Source: Scatophagus argus
Taxonomy: Eukaryota; Chordata; Actinopteri; Scatophagidae
DNA: 64,000 nucleotides
Assembly: GCF_020382885.2 (NCBI RefSeq)
Contig: NC_058508.1
Location: 2,162,055-2,226,054 of the forward strand
Direction of reading: 5' to 3'
Shown one piece after another: positions 46,901-58,242 of this stretch. The translations under genes and the position numbers were made by a program. Numbering within the stretch: the first letter of the stretch is position 1; each line of letters opens with the position of its first letter. The notes below the pieces were generated by a model. That model ran no database searches. It worked only from the letters and a program-made list of their open reading frames with translations, and had not been told where the DNA came from.

Positions 46901-49900
46901 ATATAAATCTCTAGTTATGGATGAGTTTGCATGTAATTAGTCATAAGTATTAAAATAAAAATAATATAATTCAAATGAATTAGAATCTGTGGGAACTTAC
47001 GCTCCAATGGACACACTAGATTTGACCTTTGACCTCATGATGGCTTGTTGATAGAAGATGTTCTAGAATAATAGAAAATGAGAAAATGTCCAAACTCATC
47101 ACAGGTTACAGTGTCAAAATGTCAACAACCGAAAGGCAGGACATCTGGGGAGTTATGATCAAATCAGGAAGTATAGCAGCATGTTTGTTAAGTACTGTGA
47201 CTTACCATGCGTCTGTACATGTCAAAGCTGATTTTCTGAGAGACAAGAAGAAAAAAAAAATCCATGGGAACAGTTTGTTTGGCTCAGGTTTTGAAAAGCA
47301 AAATGTATAACAGAGGAGTGATCACAGAGGAACATCCCGATGCTTCATGGTGCTACAGCTAAAGAAAACTACTACTGCTGAAGCACGATGTAGTCCCTCC
47401 AGGGTATGGTATATTCCATCTGTTGTGAATATTGCTGTCAAAAATCACTACATTTGTGGAGAATTTTCAGAAAAATCAACTAATTTCCCCCCTTAGGTTA
47501 TTTTAGCTTGTTGAAACTGATTTAGTTTTATTTAAATTGACCTGGTTTGCACAGGTGCATTTTATACAGGAAAGTAACATTTGCAAGTATTTCTTACAAT
47601 GGCAAACATCACTATTTCCTGGAGAGACCGATCTAAAGACTACGTGGAGCACACATTAATGTGAGTTTAATTCACATAAGAATCAGAGCAAAACAAGGCA
47701 AAGCTAATAAGTTCAATTTTTGTAAGGGTTTACGCTCTTATCTTCTTCAATGTAAGGTCTGTTTGAAAAGACAAAAAAGACAAGACAAGGAAAAATACAG
47801 TTAATGACATTAAGTTGAAATGCAGCCTTTTCATTGGTCATTTGCTGGTTACATGACAAATCCGCTTGTGCTGAAGTGGTAAGTGACGCAGGTTTAGTCA
47901 AAATACAAACTAATTTTTTTTCATCTAATTACCTTTCAACTAATACTAGAAGATAAGGTCATATCACTCATGTTTCAGCCTCTTTTCACTGGGTAACAAG
48001 TTTTTGAACTGATTTTAAGATTTTACTGTTTACCTTTATAGCTGTGGCTGCCAAATGCTGCCCCCTGAGGCTGAAGAATCACCTTACTGTTGGGTATTTT
48101 ACTGACAGGCTGAATAAATTAACAAGAGAGCATAATGTGCTTATACTACCAAAGTAAAATGCTCAGATCATATTTAAAAACTTTTTTTTTTGAGTTTTGT
48201 ATGTAAATTGTTACTCTGTAACTTAAAGCAACACTCTTGTCTGTGTCCCAGACTCAGTCATTTAATGGAAAGACAAGCTTTGATTTGTCCTCTCCAACAT
48301 GACGGGAACTTTCTCTCACAGGACACAGGACTCAGCTTGACTCAGCCTTTCTTGGAACTGATAAGAACCTTGTATCACAGATAGTGAACAGCTTTATCAA
48401 ACCTCTTCCAAGGAAAGTAGAAGCTGCTCAAACTTGATCAAACTACAGTTGCAAACCTGCCAGTTTGTTTTTCTGTCAGTTTGACTAGAAATACTACATC
48501 CAGTGCAATCTGAAAAACGTTTTTCACTTTTATTTGGAACGTATCCTGATATTAGATGATAATTAATCCAAGTAGATGAGTTTTGCTAGTTCAACAGAGC
48601 TCAACCTCTAATTTAATCAATTATTAATAACGCAGCATTTAAAAAAAAACAAAAACTGATGACTGACTTGCTTTGTTGTTTGATTTGAGTGTTTTAAAGA
48701 AAAGTGGAAAGCTCTGTATGAAAGCAAAAGAAAAGAAAGAAAAAGTAAATGGAGGGGTGAAGATGAAGAGAGGAAAGGGGAGGAGAGAAAAGGAGTAAGA
48801 GACAAAGGAAGTCAGGGAGGATCTAGTCTCCAGGTGGATGTGTCTGTAGAGGCCAGTCCAGCAGCACTACTCTCTGTGTTAAGCTCCTTTAGGTTTCTTA
48901 AAACACCAGCTGACTTTACTCTCTCCACTGTGTGTGTATGAGTATGTGTGTGTGTGTGTGTGTCTGTGTGTGCGCATGTGTGCATACTGACCTTTTACCT
49001 CATCTTCATTGGGATCAATAAGACGCTCAGGACCACAGTCCAAAGCACTGTGAGTACGGCGCTGGATGCAGAGCACAAGTTCATGATAAATGCACAGTCA
49101 GCATAACAAGCCAATGATCTCTTACTGCTGTGTATATATGTATACTGACCGGTGGCCTGTTCACCATCCAGTAAGCCCTCTCCTGGCAGTCAAACACCAC
49201 ACGATCTGGCTTCTTCCTCTCCTTACCGGCCCTGATAGACACATGCACACAAAATGTCAGGTTCTTTTGGTGTTAAGAGGAAGCATGCATCCATCCGGTC
49301 ACCAGTCAGTCACAGGGCTGACACAAAAAGACAGACAATCATACACGCTCACAGCTAGGGGCAATTTAGAGTAGCCAATTAACCTAATGTGCATGTTTTT
49401 GGGACTCTGGGAGGAAGCCGGAGTACCCGGAGAAAACCCACGCAGGCACAGGGAGAACATGCAAACTGTGCACCGAGATTAAAACCTGGAACAGTGCTAA
49501 CCACCACGTCACAATGTTAAGAGGAACTATTTCACCAACATTTAAAAATCAAATTATAAGAATGCTCATTATGTGTGTTATTTTTACTTTTTAGACGATT
49601 TGCTTCTGTCAAAGTTCTGCACCGCGGCTGGTGCTTTTTTTTTTTATATGAGCTACAGAGCCTACACATGTTGCTGCTGTAGCTTATAGAGGTCAGCTTA
49701 CATGCATCTTCTCAGTCACCATGGTGACCACAGAGATAGTATACAGAGATTACAAGAACTGTAACTGGACAACATGGTTCTCTGCTGGACTGTTGGTAGT
49801 GAAGACAACATGAAACAGATTTATGAAAGGATCAATAATCTACTTCTCAGTGACTGAAAGAACATAAACACAGTGATCCACATAGGAGAATTGGAAAGAA

Positions 49901-52900
49901 CTGAAGCATAGTATTCTATTCAGTAATGAGACAAGGTGGAATAGAAATGACTTCCTCTCTCCTTCATGTCCTGTTCATCTTCATTATACCAAGGGCCAAA
50001 AATAATCTGGGTAAAAGAGAAGCTGTCATGCTTTCACCTACTTGTACTGCTCGGTGGCCTGCATCACGATAAAATCCCACTTGTGGTTGAGCCATTCATG
50101 GAGGTGGTTATAATGTGCCTGTTTGAAATACAAATACAGTGGGAGTTGCATTGTATTAAACATATAAAGTAGGATATGGTGAAGAACGAATGAAGAGCAC
50201 TTCTCAGTGTAATGGAAAACTGTTGTGTAATGTCTTCTGTGTTTCAGAAAATAACCCTGAAAATGTCAAATGTCAGAAACTATTTCCAGGTAATTTTTGA
50301 GTTCCCTGTTGGAAATTTCAACTGTTATTCCTCCTGAAATGAGATTTCCATCTCAGCAAGTCGGAAAATCCAAGATGGCTGCTCTGCGTATCAAGAGTAA
50401 AGGGAGGCTGAAGAATATAGCGTTCATCAGCATTTCTATCTTGTGTCTCCTTTTAAATCAGCCATGTTGCAGTGTTTGTGGGTTCAAAATACCGAGCCTG
50501 GTCTTAATCCCAGCATATCAAGTACCGCCATTTTGCCCCACTGCATCACTATAAGATCATCAGAAAGCGAAAGTGAGAAAAGTCCCAGCCAGGGTGGAGG
50601 CCAGGGTTAAGTGGTGGGTCACACTCACAACCTTCACCCATGGGACTGGAGTTTGTGTCCGATGTGATAGGAAATAAATGCTCAGATTCCTAAACCGAAC
50701 CACGTTTTTGTGCCAGAACGCTTTTTCATGTTAAGCACATTAGAAAGGTTTTGTGGCAGAAAGACTTTGCACGTCGCCCCACGACCCCAAAGGGGAAGGG
50801 CGTGACAAGGCGATAGTATGTGGCTATCTGGGAAGAGAACGTGCTAAAATATCCGGTAAGGCATTGCTATCAGCTGGTAGTGTTAGTAATAGCTAACCAT
50901 TGTCCATCTCGGTTTCCCATCGTGTCGTACTGGAACGTGGGCAAATTGGGCATCATTTTCAGTTCTGACTTCAGAAGTAAACAGAACACAGCATAAAAGT
51001 CAGATATTTCAACCTCTGGTCACCAGTTTTGACCATGTTCAAAACAGCTGTTTTCTGTGATCCCAATGGCATTGTTACAACCTGTGTTTTGACAAATGCT
51101 TGTTGTCACATTGTAGCCAAGTCAATATGTAATGAACTCTTGATCAATGCCAAATGAAGCTTTCTAACATTATACAACATGTGAAAGCCACTCATTAACT
51201 CATTTAACCATTGTACACGAACCTGTTCGTAGGGTTCTAGCATGCCTTTCTTGCGGATGTTCCTCTTTGCCAGGTAAATGGCTACAGTCAGAGTGAAATA
51301 AAATCATTACTAATCACACACATTGCAAAAATTATTGCAAACACTTGTAAAAAAAATGAACACTTTGAGAAAACTGATCAATTTTACATGACAGTCCATT
51401 ACACGGACAGGCAGAAATAAGGAAACACTAATAGCATAGATCTGTCATTTGAGAAAAAAAAATACACCTTGGTACAACTGCACAGCTGTCTTATTTACAG
51501 GTTTTATCTTGTTAAGGCGAGTCTACCTTTTTCATTATGTACCCACCATAGTCAGAGTCCTCTGCAACCCACTTCTGTGTAGGCCAGAAGTATGGGGTCT
51601 GAAAAGGTTTAGATTGAAAAAAAAAAGACAGTATTGATGATTCAGTGTGTAGGGTTCTATAAATCCATGAATAATAGCAGCAGTATCACATAACGCCTGA
51701 TGTTCCACATTCTCTGCATTTGTTCTGGAGTTTTGGAAAGCCTCAGACTCTGGTTGGACTGTTCCTGAAAGTCCACAGTCGCAGGTCTTGGATCAGGTTT
51801 TGTGTCTCAGATTTGGTACAAGTCAGCTGTAGATAAGACAGGTCTTAACCCCATCTCAACTGCACAGCCCTTTTTTGGATACAAGGATAACAGCTAATAA
51901 CTTGAAGTCCTAATAGAATTATGCAAAACTGACGCATTTGTACCCACCAAATACCAAAATAACCAACCAAAATAAGCAGCCATACAGACATCTAGCAGAT
52001 TTTGTGCCAAATGACATCCTGACAGAAATTCTTTGTTTAAAATTCAATGAGCATTTTAAAATGTAGTAAGTAAGTTCTTTTTTAAGTATCACTCTATCAA
52101 AATCCACCATCAAATAAAGAAGAGATATAAATGAACAGGCTTTCCCTCAATAACTGGTATTAGAATTATTTACAAATGAAATCTTACTTAGGATTATTTC
52201 CTGTTCCAGAACACCGCTTAGCCTGGAACTACATCACATGCACTATAATTTTATTACAGAACACTACATTGATCCAAAATGTCATCCTGGTTCACTCTGA
52301 ATATCTGAAAATGATGACATCCAGGCATCAGAAGTGAGCTGTGCAGGTGCTGGTGATCGGGACCTGCTGCAGATGTTGTGAGGTATAGAAAATGGATGGA
52401 TGGATGGATGGATGGATGTTTCCCCGTGATGTACAACACTGACTCCAGGTACAAGTGGCAAAGGAGAGGTGAGGATTTAGCCGTACCTGGAAGCGGTAAA
52501 GGCTGGTGTCGTTGCACATGACCAGCTTCTTGTGGTTCTGCAGGGGGTAGATGTAGCCATAGGCCACTAACATGGTGCCAAAAACCTGAGCCTCTGGACC
52601 ACAGACATGAAGAGGATATGAGCAGATGAGGACGTAAACAACATGTGAATTTGAACACGCAGAGATGCCGTGTTTTATTAACACATTTTGATTTGATAGT
52701 GCTGTACCTTCTGAATTGGTGTTCATCTTGTTGGCAATCCATGCAACGATATCCTTACCTGTGTGGACACACACAGATACGATCTGAGCACTGCAGGGAC
52801 TACATGAAAACAGACTCCAGTCTTTGGTTGCCTGTGAATCAGTTTTCTACCAGTAATGTCCATTAAACTTTAAGTGCTTACTCCAGGTCTTGAGGGACTA

Positions 52901-55900
52901 AAAAAACATCTGTCTGAATCATCATCATTTTATTCAAATAAGCTTTTAACTTCTTGCTTCTCCTCAAATTGTTTGTATTTTACACATTTCTGACACCAGC
53001 ATTACTGAAAATCATAGTTCTTGGTTGTTTTTCTTTAAAAGAAAATGTAGATCATCAGTATGTACAGACCACAGAAATAATTATAGACCATTAGATAGAT
53101 AGATTTGCTACCAAACATTAGTTAATTCGGTTTGCATTTCAACAAACACCGCATTACAAAGAAGGATAATAATAAGGAATAAAATATAATACATTTGCCA
53201 ATTACTGTTCCTCACTATGGCGGGTCAGACAACAAATCTAGCAAAGTGACCATCATGAAATCACATGCTCTGATAATTGCAGGGATGATGGAGGGACAAA
53301 ATAACAGACAGCAGCAGCCTGGAGACATGACAGCACATCTGCTCCACCTAATCACCTGTAAACTGTTACTCACAGCAGGAGGTGCTTATGCTCAGAGCAC
53401 CTCACTTCTGATGGGGGGGGGGGGTGTTTGGCCCATGTACCCAGCTGACCTTTCCCTCACTGGTATTAGTCAGGATTAAAAAGTCACTTTGGCTCTTAAA
53501 GCACTGTCCAGATCTCATCCAATTGCAGGCTGCCTTATTTAGCCTGCGTTAGCAGCTTAGACAGCAAGGCAGCCCATTAGCTGAGTATTGTCAGTTCTGT
53601 CATGTCAATATATTCTTATGTCTTTAGGCTCAAACTGTAATGAAATGTTTTTTTTAGTTTTTTCTTTTTTTTTTGTATTGTTTCATTGCTGCAGAAATTT
53701 GAATCAGTTGAAGTCACACCTAAACTTTGCACCGAATGAAGCTTACCGGACAATTGACCCCAAATATGTGTGGAAATCAAAAAATGTTGCGATTAAAGTC
53801 TTCAGCAATATCAAAAATTATTTCAAAAAAGAAAATTTTGTGAAAACACAACATTAAATCTGTCTCTTCAGATGCTAAACGGTCTACTAAGACACTTAAA
53901 AGCCAAAAACCAAACCAAAACCAAAAGAACTCACAATAATGATACTGTTGTGATATCTATAGAAAATGCTCTTGCAGACTTGTTTGTCAACCAACACGGT
54001 CATCTTTTTGAATGAATCCAAAAAACTCCCACACCGGCGAGCTAACTTTCTTTGGGTGCAACGAGGTGTCTCGCTCCTGTCTGTCATCTGCTCCGACATG
54101 CTTTGCCAGGTGTCGCTGCAGTACAGTGATGCCTGGCCTACGCTATGGCAGTAGCTAGCTAGTTACTACATCTTCTTCTTCTTTTTTTTTCTATTTTATG
54201 GCCTGCAGCAACCGACATTAAGGTGCATCTCCACCAGCTACTGTGACAAAGGGAGAGCAGAAAGAAACAAACATACTTAAAGGGATGTTTTACAATTATT
54301 AACCCAATATCAATATTTAATTTCTAAATTTCACAGCAATCGTCAATACCAGTATATCCTGACATCCCCACTGCAGAGCTGTGCAATTTACCCTGCACAT
54401 CCTAATTTTGTTAGCTGATACAATGCAGATTATAATAACCCTATAATATTAAAATATGGACTTTAAAGTAATTCAACAATTTTAGTTTAGCATTATGAGC
54501 TTTCTCAATCCTTGAAAATGTGTATGTATTCATGTATTTATTTGTGTGTCTCACCAGCAATGACATGTGGAATGGTAGTGACGTTGAGTTTCTGTTCTGA
54601 GCCCTTGACTCCACCTTTTTGGTCCTGCATCTCTACCACAACGGCCTCCAGCTGAAAGCACAAGGACAGCAACCAGGATTCATTTTTACAAACCATCCTG
54701 AGGACACGCATGCACACGGGCTTAAACTAACGTGGGTGTGGAAATAAACACAGTCATGTCAGATGTCCATGTACCATTCAGTAAAAAGAGAGGGATAGGC
54801 CACAAGATACACTCTGGTATCAGATGAATTAGTTCACAGCTGAGTTTCACAACATCAGCAGGCAGGAAATTTTCTGATTCAAATCAGAGAGTGAATCTTT
54901 TGAAAAAGAAACAATTTCGACATTTTCGTATTTGTCCAGTCACTTTCACTCAATTGAGTGGAAGCGCACAAGTAACACCAGAGTTTGCCCAGAAAGCCCT
55001 TAACATACTCTTACGCTACTTGGCCCCAGGTTTTCTGTGTATCAATTCATTTTAGATCATTTTTGAACAAGAGTTTATTTTTTAATGTGCACAGTGTAAG
55101 AAAATTGAACTGAAATAATACATCATTAAAAGTAGATTAGAACATTAGACAGTGCAGTTTCACACAAGTTATATTCATTAAACACAACATCATCCAGCAT
55201 ACATGTTCATCAGTGTACCGCATCAGGAAAACCATTCGCACTTTGGTGTCATATCCACTATGAAACTTTCACCACTGTGTGTACTCTCATTGACCTCCTA
55301 TCCTATCCTCCACACCTGTAGTTAACAACACTAGTGAACAATGTCACAACACTGAATGGAAATCACTAACGCAGAGCACCTACAAACGAATGACTGGGCT
55401 CAGAGAGCAGGTTTGCCAAAAAGCACTCCACCCCCTCCCCGTTAATGTACATGTAACTCTAACATCTGATCAGAGTGAACTGTGCTCTGAGTATCTCCAT
55501 TAGGAGATATCTCCATAAGGATATACAGTAGTATAAACAATAAAAACACATTGTGATGATAAAACTTCCAACCTTTTAGTCAAGTTTTGATGTTTCTTTA
55601 TCATCTTAATTGCTACTTTCACTTATGTTAGTTTATTTTCAGTAAAGCACCTATTTATCCCACCACTGATGTGAGGCAGATGTGGCACATAGTTTACACC
55701 CCACACTTCATTAAACATACCACTTTCCCGAACACCGTGCATCCTGGAAACCTTCGCTCTCACAGTGACATCATACTGCCACTCTAATGTGTAGACAGTT
55801 AATTAGATTAAATTAAAGACCTTATGGCTTGTATTTTCTCTGTATAATATGCTTCAAATGCAGCCAGTAAATGATTGAAATGACATAAGGTTTCAACGTA

Positions 55901-56767
55901 GTTAAGTTCAACTTAAGTTGAATTATGACCAAGTGCTTAACAAAGCGTTTAACCTCCCATCATCATTTTACTGTGGTGTGTGCTTTATTTATGGATGAGT
56001 AAGTTAAAGAATGGAGGATGTTTCTTAGTCCATCTAGTTTTACACTTCACAAAAACTATAAAGAACTTAAAAAAAAACGCATTCATAAGAAAAAAAAAGC
56101 CATACTACATGTAAAGTTACATACAGAATATGCATACATACAAACTGTCTGCCTCATATATAGTCCTATGCAAAAAAATATACAGGGGGTAGACTACTTG
56201 ACATACGCCACAATGTAATGTAGAGGTGTGTTTCATTTCTGTTCTGCACACACTAATGTGTACTGTTGTAGGACATAAATGATGTTGTTCATTAGTCATT
56301 CATTAATATGATGTCACATATACTTTTCAATCTTTGCTCTCCGCCTGCCCATTGCCTCAATGTATCAGTGAGTTTGAAGTTATCATCCTCACCTGGGTAG
56401 CGTACCAGGTGAGGTAGAGTTATGCCACTTGACTGTACTGCAGTGACACATGGCAGCAAAGCTAATTGGCTTTAAAGTGGAATTAGAGATGATCTTTAGC
56501 AAGCCACAGCCCTTCTGGTGGCAAACAAATCATGTGTAAAAATACGCATGCACACACTCTTGCCTATGGGGGAAAAATTAAAACTCATCTACATTTCTGA
56601 TTAAATTAAGGATAAAATATAACATATAGAATGTCAGCGTTTAGATGGAGTTGAAGAACTAAATAAAAGCAGTAACAGTGATGATGATGTCCACCCACCT
56701 TTTTCAAGCAATGCATGCGGGGCCGGAAATGTTGTCCCCGGTTTGGACGGGCTGTCCTAATTGTCAT
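43994..56767 (-). CDS. rgs9: RGS9: R7-family GTPase-activating protein, short retinal-type form
   Basis: Exons in transcript order: 56767-56699, 54651-54555, 52758-52708, 52593-52487, 51598-51547, 51281-51223, 50118-50042, 49231-49150, 49061-48999, 47235-47206, 47062-47001, 46756-46643, 46073-45958, 45560-45473, 44808-44670, 44431-44349, 44150-43994. Phases close to 481 codons plus TAG; human RGS9-1 has 484. The N-terminus MTIR...FRPRM matches RGS9. A DEP domain (about 30-105, with YGYIYPLQ and [11 protein letters not shown]) is followed by the DHEX helices, a G-gamma-like domain with CLPSNPW for G-beta-5, and an RGS domain from PTKMRVERW through GENLAFWEA to WINIDGRTM and [13 protein letters not shown]. 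The tail ends [12 protein letters not shown], like the RGS9-1 tail. The family speeds GTP hydrolysis on transducin in photoreceptors with G-beta-5 and R9AP. The usual FWxACE cysteine is Ala336. RGS11 was considered, but its tail and N-terminus fit worse. Which teleost paralogue (a or b) is not decided. Confidence 0.93.
49278..49512. repeat. Dispersed fish repeat with 'acccggagaaaaccca' block
   Basis: The recognisable order is cacagctaggggcaatttag, caattaacctaatgtgcatg, 'tgggaggaagccggagtacc', 'cggagaaaacccacgcaggc' and 'gggagaacatgcaaact'. It is found in many copies in fish genomes and lies in an rgs9 intron next to the exon at 49150-49231. A short piece of the same repeat is at 30205. Confidence 0.7.
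52392..52418. repeat. (ATGG)n microsatellite
   Basis: About seven units of the tetranucleotide, in the rgs9 intron just past the exon at 52487-52593. Confidence 0.95.
53900..54247 (-). mobile_element. Decayed hAT-like element with BED-finger-like start
   Basis: On the minus strand, after an end-like stretch (54247-54180, with caccttaatgtcggttgctg), an ATG at 54099 opens a frame. An overlapping frame reads [15 protein letters not shown], which resembles the start of a BED zinc finger in hAT transposases. Further frames are broken and no catalytic domain follows. It lies in an rgs9 intron. The class call is tentative. Confidence 0.4.
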
Positions 56768-57959
56768 CTTTGTGGACAGACAAAAATCAAATCAGGTAAT
56801 AAATAATAAAAATAATAATAAAAAAAATTCCTGGTGTGAAATGTTGCAGTTATAATATGGTTGCTGACTGAGAGGTGCGCTCAGCGGACTTGAACACACT
56901 CCTCCTGTGTGGGGATTGTGAGGCAGGATGTGAAGGGTGGATTTATCCACCAATCAGCTCTTCTCATCCCACAGTTACAGAGAAAAGCCTGCCTGGGAGG
57001 TTCTTAAATTACCTTGTGTGAAGGAAGAGTCATGAGACAGGTATCATCGACTCTCAGCAAGACTCAGCATATTTCACATTAGTATTAGTATTTTCCTATT
57101 TTATACTGTAGCATTACTATTAATATTTATATTGTATTTCGTGCCAAAATCTGTTTTCCTGATCATTTTTACCCAATACTAAAACCAGAAGCCCACTATA
57201 GCACTGGCCTTAACAGTTTAATGTGACCATGAGGTCATGAACTACAATATCAGAATTCAGATTTTTTTATTATTATTATTATTATTTTATCACTGCAAGC
57301 TTTTTATTTATCTGTCTATTTACCTCCACACAGCACAGCCTATTGTTCTGAAATATCTGTCAATCTGAATCAGAAGAATCCTGAGAGAGGTGCTGTCATA
57401 GGCATCTCTGCGACCCGCCCAAACGTTGAAGCGTGAGCGCGCTCGTGTTATTATGAGCGCTCCTGTACCTCTCACTTGTGCTGCGTTCAGGTGTAATGAA
57501 AAAGCTGTCATTTTATTTTGTAGAGTATAAACTACGCTTTCTAACCATGCATATGACAGACTAAAACTGTTTTTTTTTTTGTTTAGAATTTTGAAATATA
57601 GATAGAAATGTTTAAATGTTTTAATAGATAAATAATCAGAAATAAATGATAAATTCCTTTGGTTAGATGTTAAGATGCTTTTCTGTTTTACATGTTATGC
57701 GAGGTGTTTATTGGAGAAATGAATAGCATGAAAACAACGCAGCATTTGCAAGTGGAAGATATTTTTTTGTTTGCAAACTTTAGGATCTGTTCAGCTTCAG
57801 TTCAACATTTACGTACTGGTTTTCGATTATTAAACTACACCTGTGAAAGGTGAGGTGAGTGAGTACATTCAAGTAGATTCCTACGAGCCGTGAATGCAAC
57901 AGCGGACTGGAGTGAGCTCAGCCTTCCTCGCTGTCTGTATCGATGAAGTTGTTTCAAAG
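56768..57959. other. rgs9-gna13 head-to-head intergenic region
   Basis: The two start codons are 1.19 kb apart and face away from each other, so both promoters and any 5' UTR exons should lie here or just inside. The region is AT-rich, with an ATT run at 57269-57287 and no CpG-island-like base composition to the eye. No clear TATA box or photoreceptor (CRX) site could be singled out. Confidence 0.5.
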
Positions 57960-58242
57960 ATGGCGGATTTCCTGCCGTCCCGCTCCGTTTTATCTGTATG
58001 TTTCCCTAACTGTCTCCTCACAAGCGGCGAGGTAGAACAGTTACGGAAGTCTAAAGAGATAGATAAATGTATTAATCGAGATAAGACGTATGTTAAAAGG
58101 CTAGTAAAGATCTTATTGCTTGGAGCAGGCGAGAGCGGCAAGTCCACTTTCCTCAAGCAGATGCGCATTATCCATGGGCAGGACTTCGATCAGAAGGCCA
58201 AAGAAGAGTTCAGAGCCACGATTTTTAGTAATGTTATAAAAG
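57960..58242 (+). CDS. gna13: GNA13 (G-alpha-13), first coding exon only
   Basis: This 283-nt exon encodes the first 94 residues and one base of the next codon, then a GT donor (AAAG|gtaagg). The sequence starts [16 protein letters not shown] and has Cys14 and Cys18, the palmitoylation sites known in G-alpha-13. The P-loop GAGESGKS is at residues 55-62, followed by [13 protein letters not shown]. The exon ends at the same residue as human GNA13 exon 1 (NVIKG). The protein couples receptors to RhoGEFs and RhoA in cell-shape control and gastrulation movements. The remaining exons (switch regions and C-terminus) lie beyond the window. The strength of the match rules out G-alpha-12, which has a different N-terminus. 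The teleost paralogue (a or b) is not decided. Confidence 0.95.

Noticed and set aside
43994-56767. Assignment of the minus-strand gene to rgs11
   Set aside because: The N-terminal MTIR...RPRM start, the WINIDG and [13 protein letters not shown] blocks and the MSK-IDRK tail fit RGS9 better. The divergent neighbour gna13 also matches the human RGS9 locus.
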